NCBI GenBank assembly: GCA_030151105.1
Contig: JASLEN010000366.1
Location: forward strand, 1 to 5,348
From: Dysgonomonas sp.
GTDB lineage: Bacteria; Bacteroidota; Bacteroidia; Bacteroidales; Dysgonomonadaceae
DNA: 5,348 bases
Direction: 5' to 3'
In this document: positions 5,290-5,348 of the stretch, piece after piece
Layout of the letters: each line of letters opens with the position of its first letter
How positions within the stretch are numbered: the stretch's first letter is position 1
Position numbers and translations under genes: made by a program
Notes under the pieces: generated by a model
Databases searched by the model: none
Seen by the model: only the letters and a program-made list of their open reading frames with translations
Told to the model about the DNA's origin: nothing

Positions 5290-5348
5290 TTCAATGAATA
5301 TCATCAAAACAAATTATTCCGTCCCCCATAGCGTCCCCTGAGAAAATA

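Larger units (their letters stand above)
5055..5348. other. Right-end non-coding region, no complete gene seen
   Basis: These 294 bp contain no open frame with a convincing start and coding character. They hold an inverted repeat (GCAAACT 5081-5087 with AGTTTGC 5133-5139) around a short GCTG-ccta-CAGC hairpin. AGAATAACT occurs twice as a direct repeat (5067-5075 and 5118-5126). An intrinsic terminator follows at 5154-5186. Beyond it are nested inverted repeats (5216-5289) and a repeated CGTCCCC at the edge. A minus-strand frame enters from the right and stops at 5314; it is too short to call. Confidence 0.6.

Overview
The window looks like ordinary chromosomal DNA from an AT-rich member of the Bacteroidota, most likely order Bacteroidales. 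Four things point there. The first gene closely resembles, from memory, prolyl tripeptidyl aminopeptidase (PtpA) of Porphyromonas gingivalis. A small secreted protein looks like a type IX secretion (T9SS) C-terminal sorting domain. Gene leaders are A-rich and lack Shine-Dalgarno sequences. Several promoters carry the Bacteroidota -7 element TAnnTTTG. The species cannot be fixed from the sequence alone.

Layout, left to right. (1) Positions 1-133, minus strand: the first 44 codons of a lipoprotein that runs off the left edge. (2) Positions 134-343: a divergent promoter region with TAnnTTTG boxes facing both ways. (3) Positions 344-2491, plus strand: a complete secreted S9 serine peptidase of PtpA type, with all triad residues and the N-terminus-binding glutamates in place. 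(4) Positions 2492-2781: a 290-bp gap holding two arrays of a 9-bp repeat in the same orientation; some repeat units contain TAnnTTTG. (5) Positions 2782-4636, plus strand: queD, queE and rnz in a tight operon. queD and queE overlap by 17 bp, and rnz follows after 15 bp. (6) Positions 4662-5054: a well-matched promoter and a 112-residue secreted protein that consists almost only of a T9SS sorting-like domain. (7) Positions 5055-5348: no convincing complete gene, but an intrinsic terminator, several inverted repeats and a repeated CGTCCCC motif at the right edge.

How the genes fit together. QueD and QueE catalyse successive steps of 7-deazaguanine (preQ0/queuosine) synthesis, and RNase Z trims tRNA 3' ends, so the operon has a tRNA-maturation theme. 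The peptidase, the lipoprotein and the sorting-domain protein are all exported and fit the protein-feeding envelope physiology of Bacteroidales. No clearly new multi-gene system is visible. The items most worth a second look are the sorting-domain-only protein, the 9-bp repeat element before queD, and the structured right edge.
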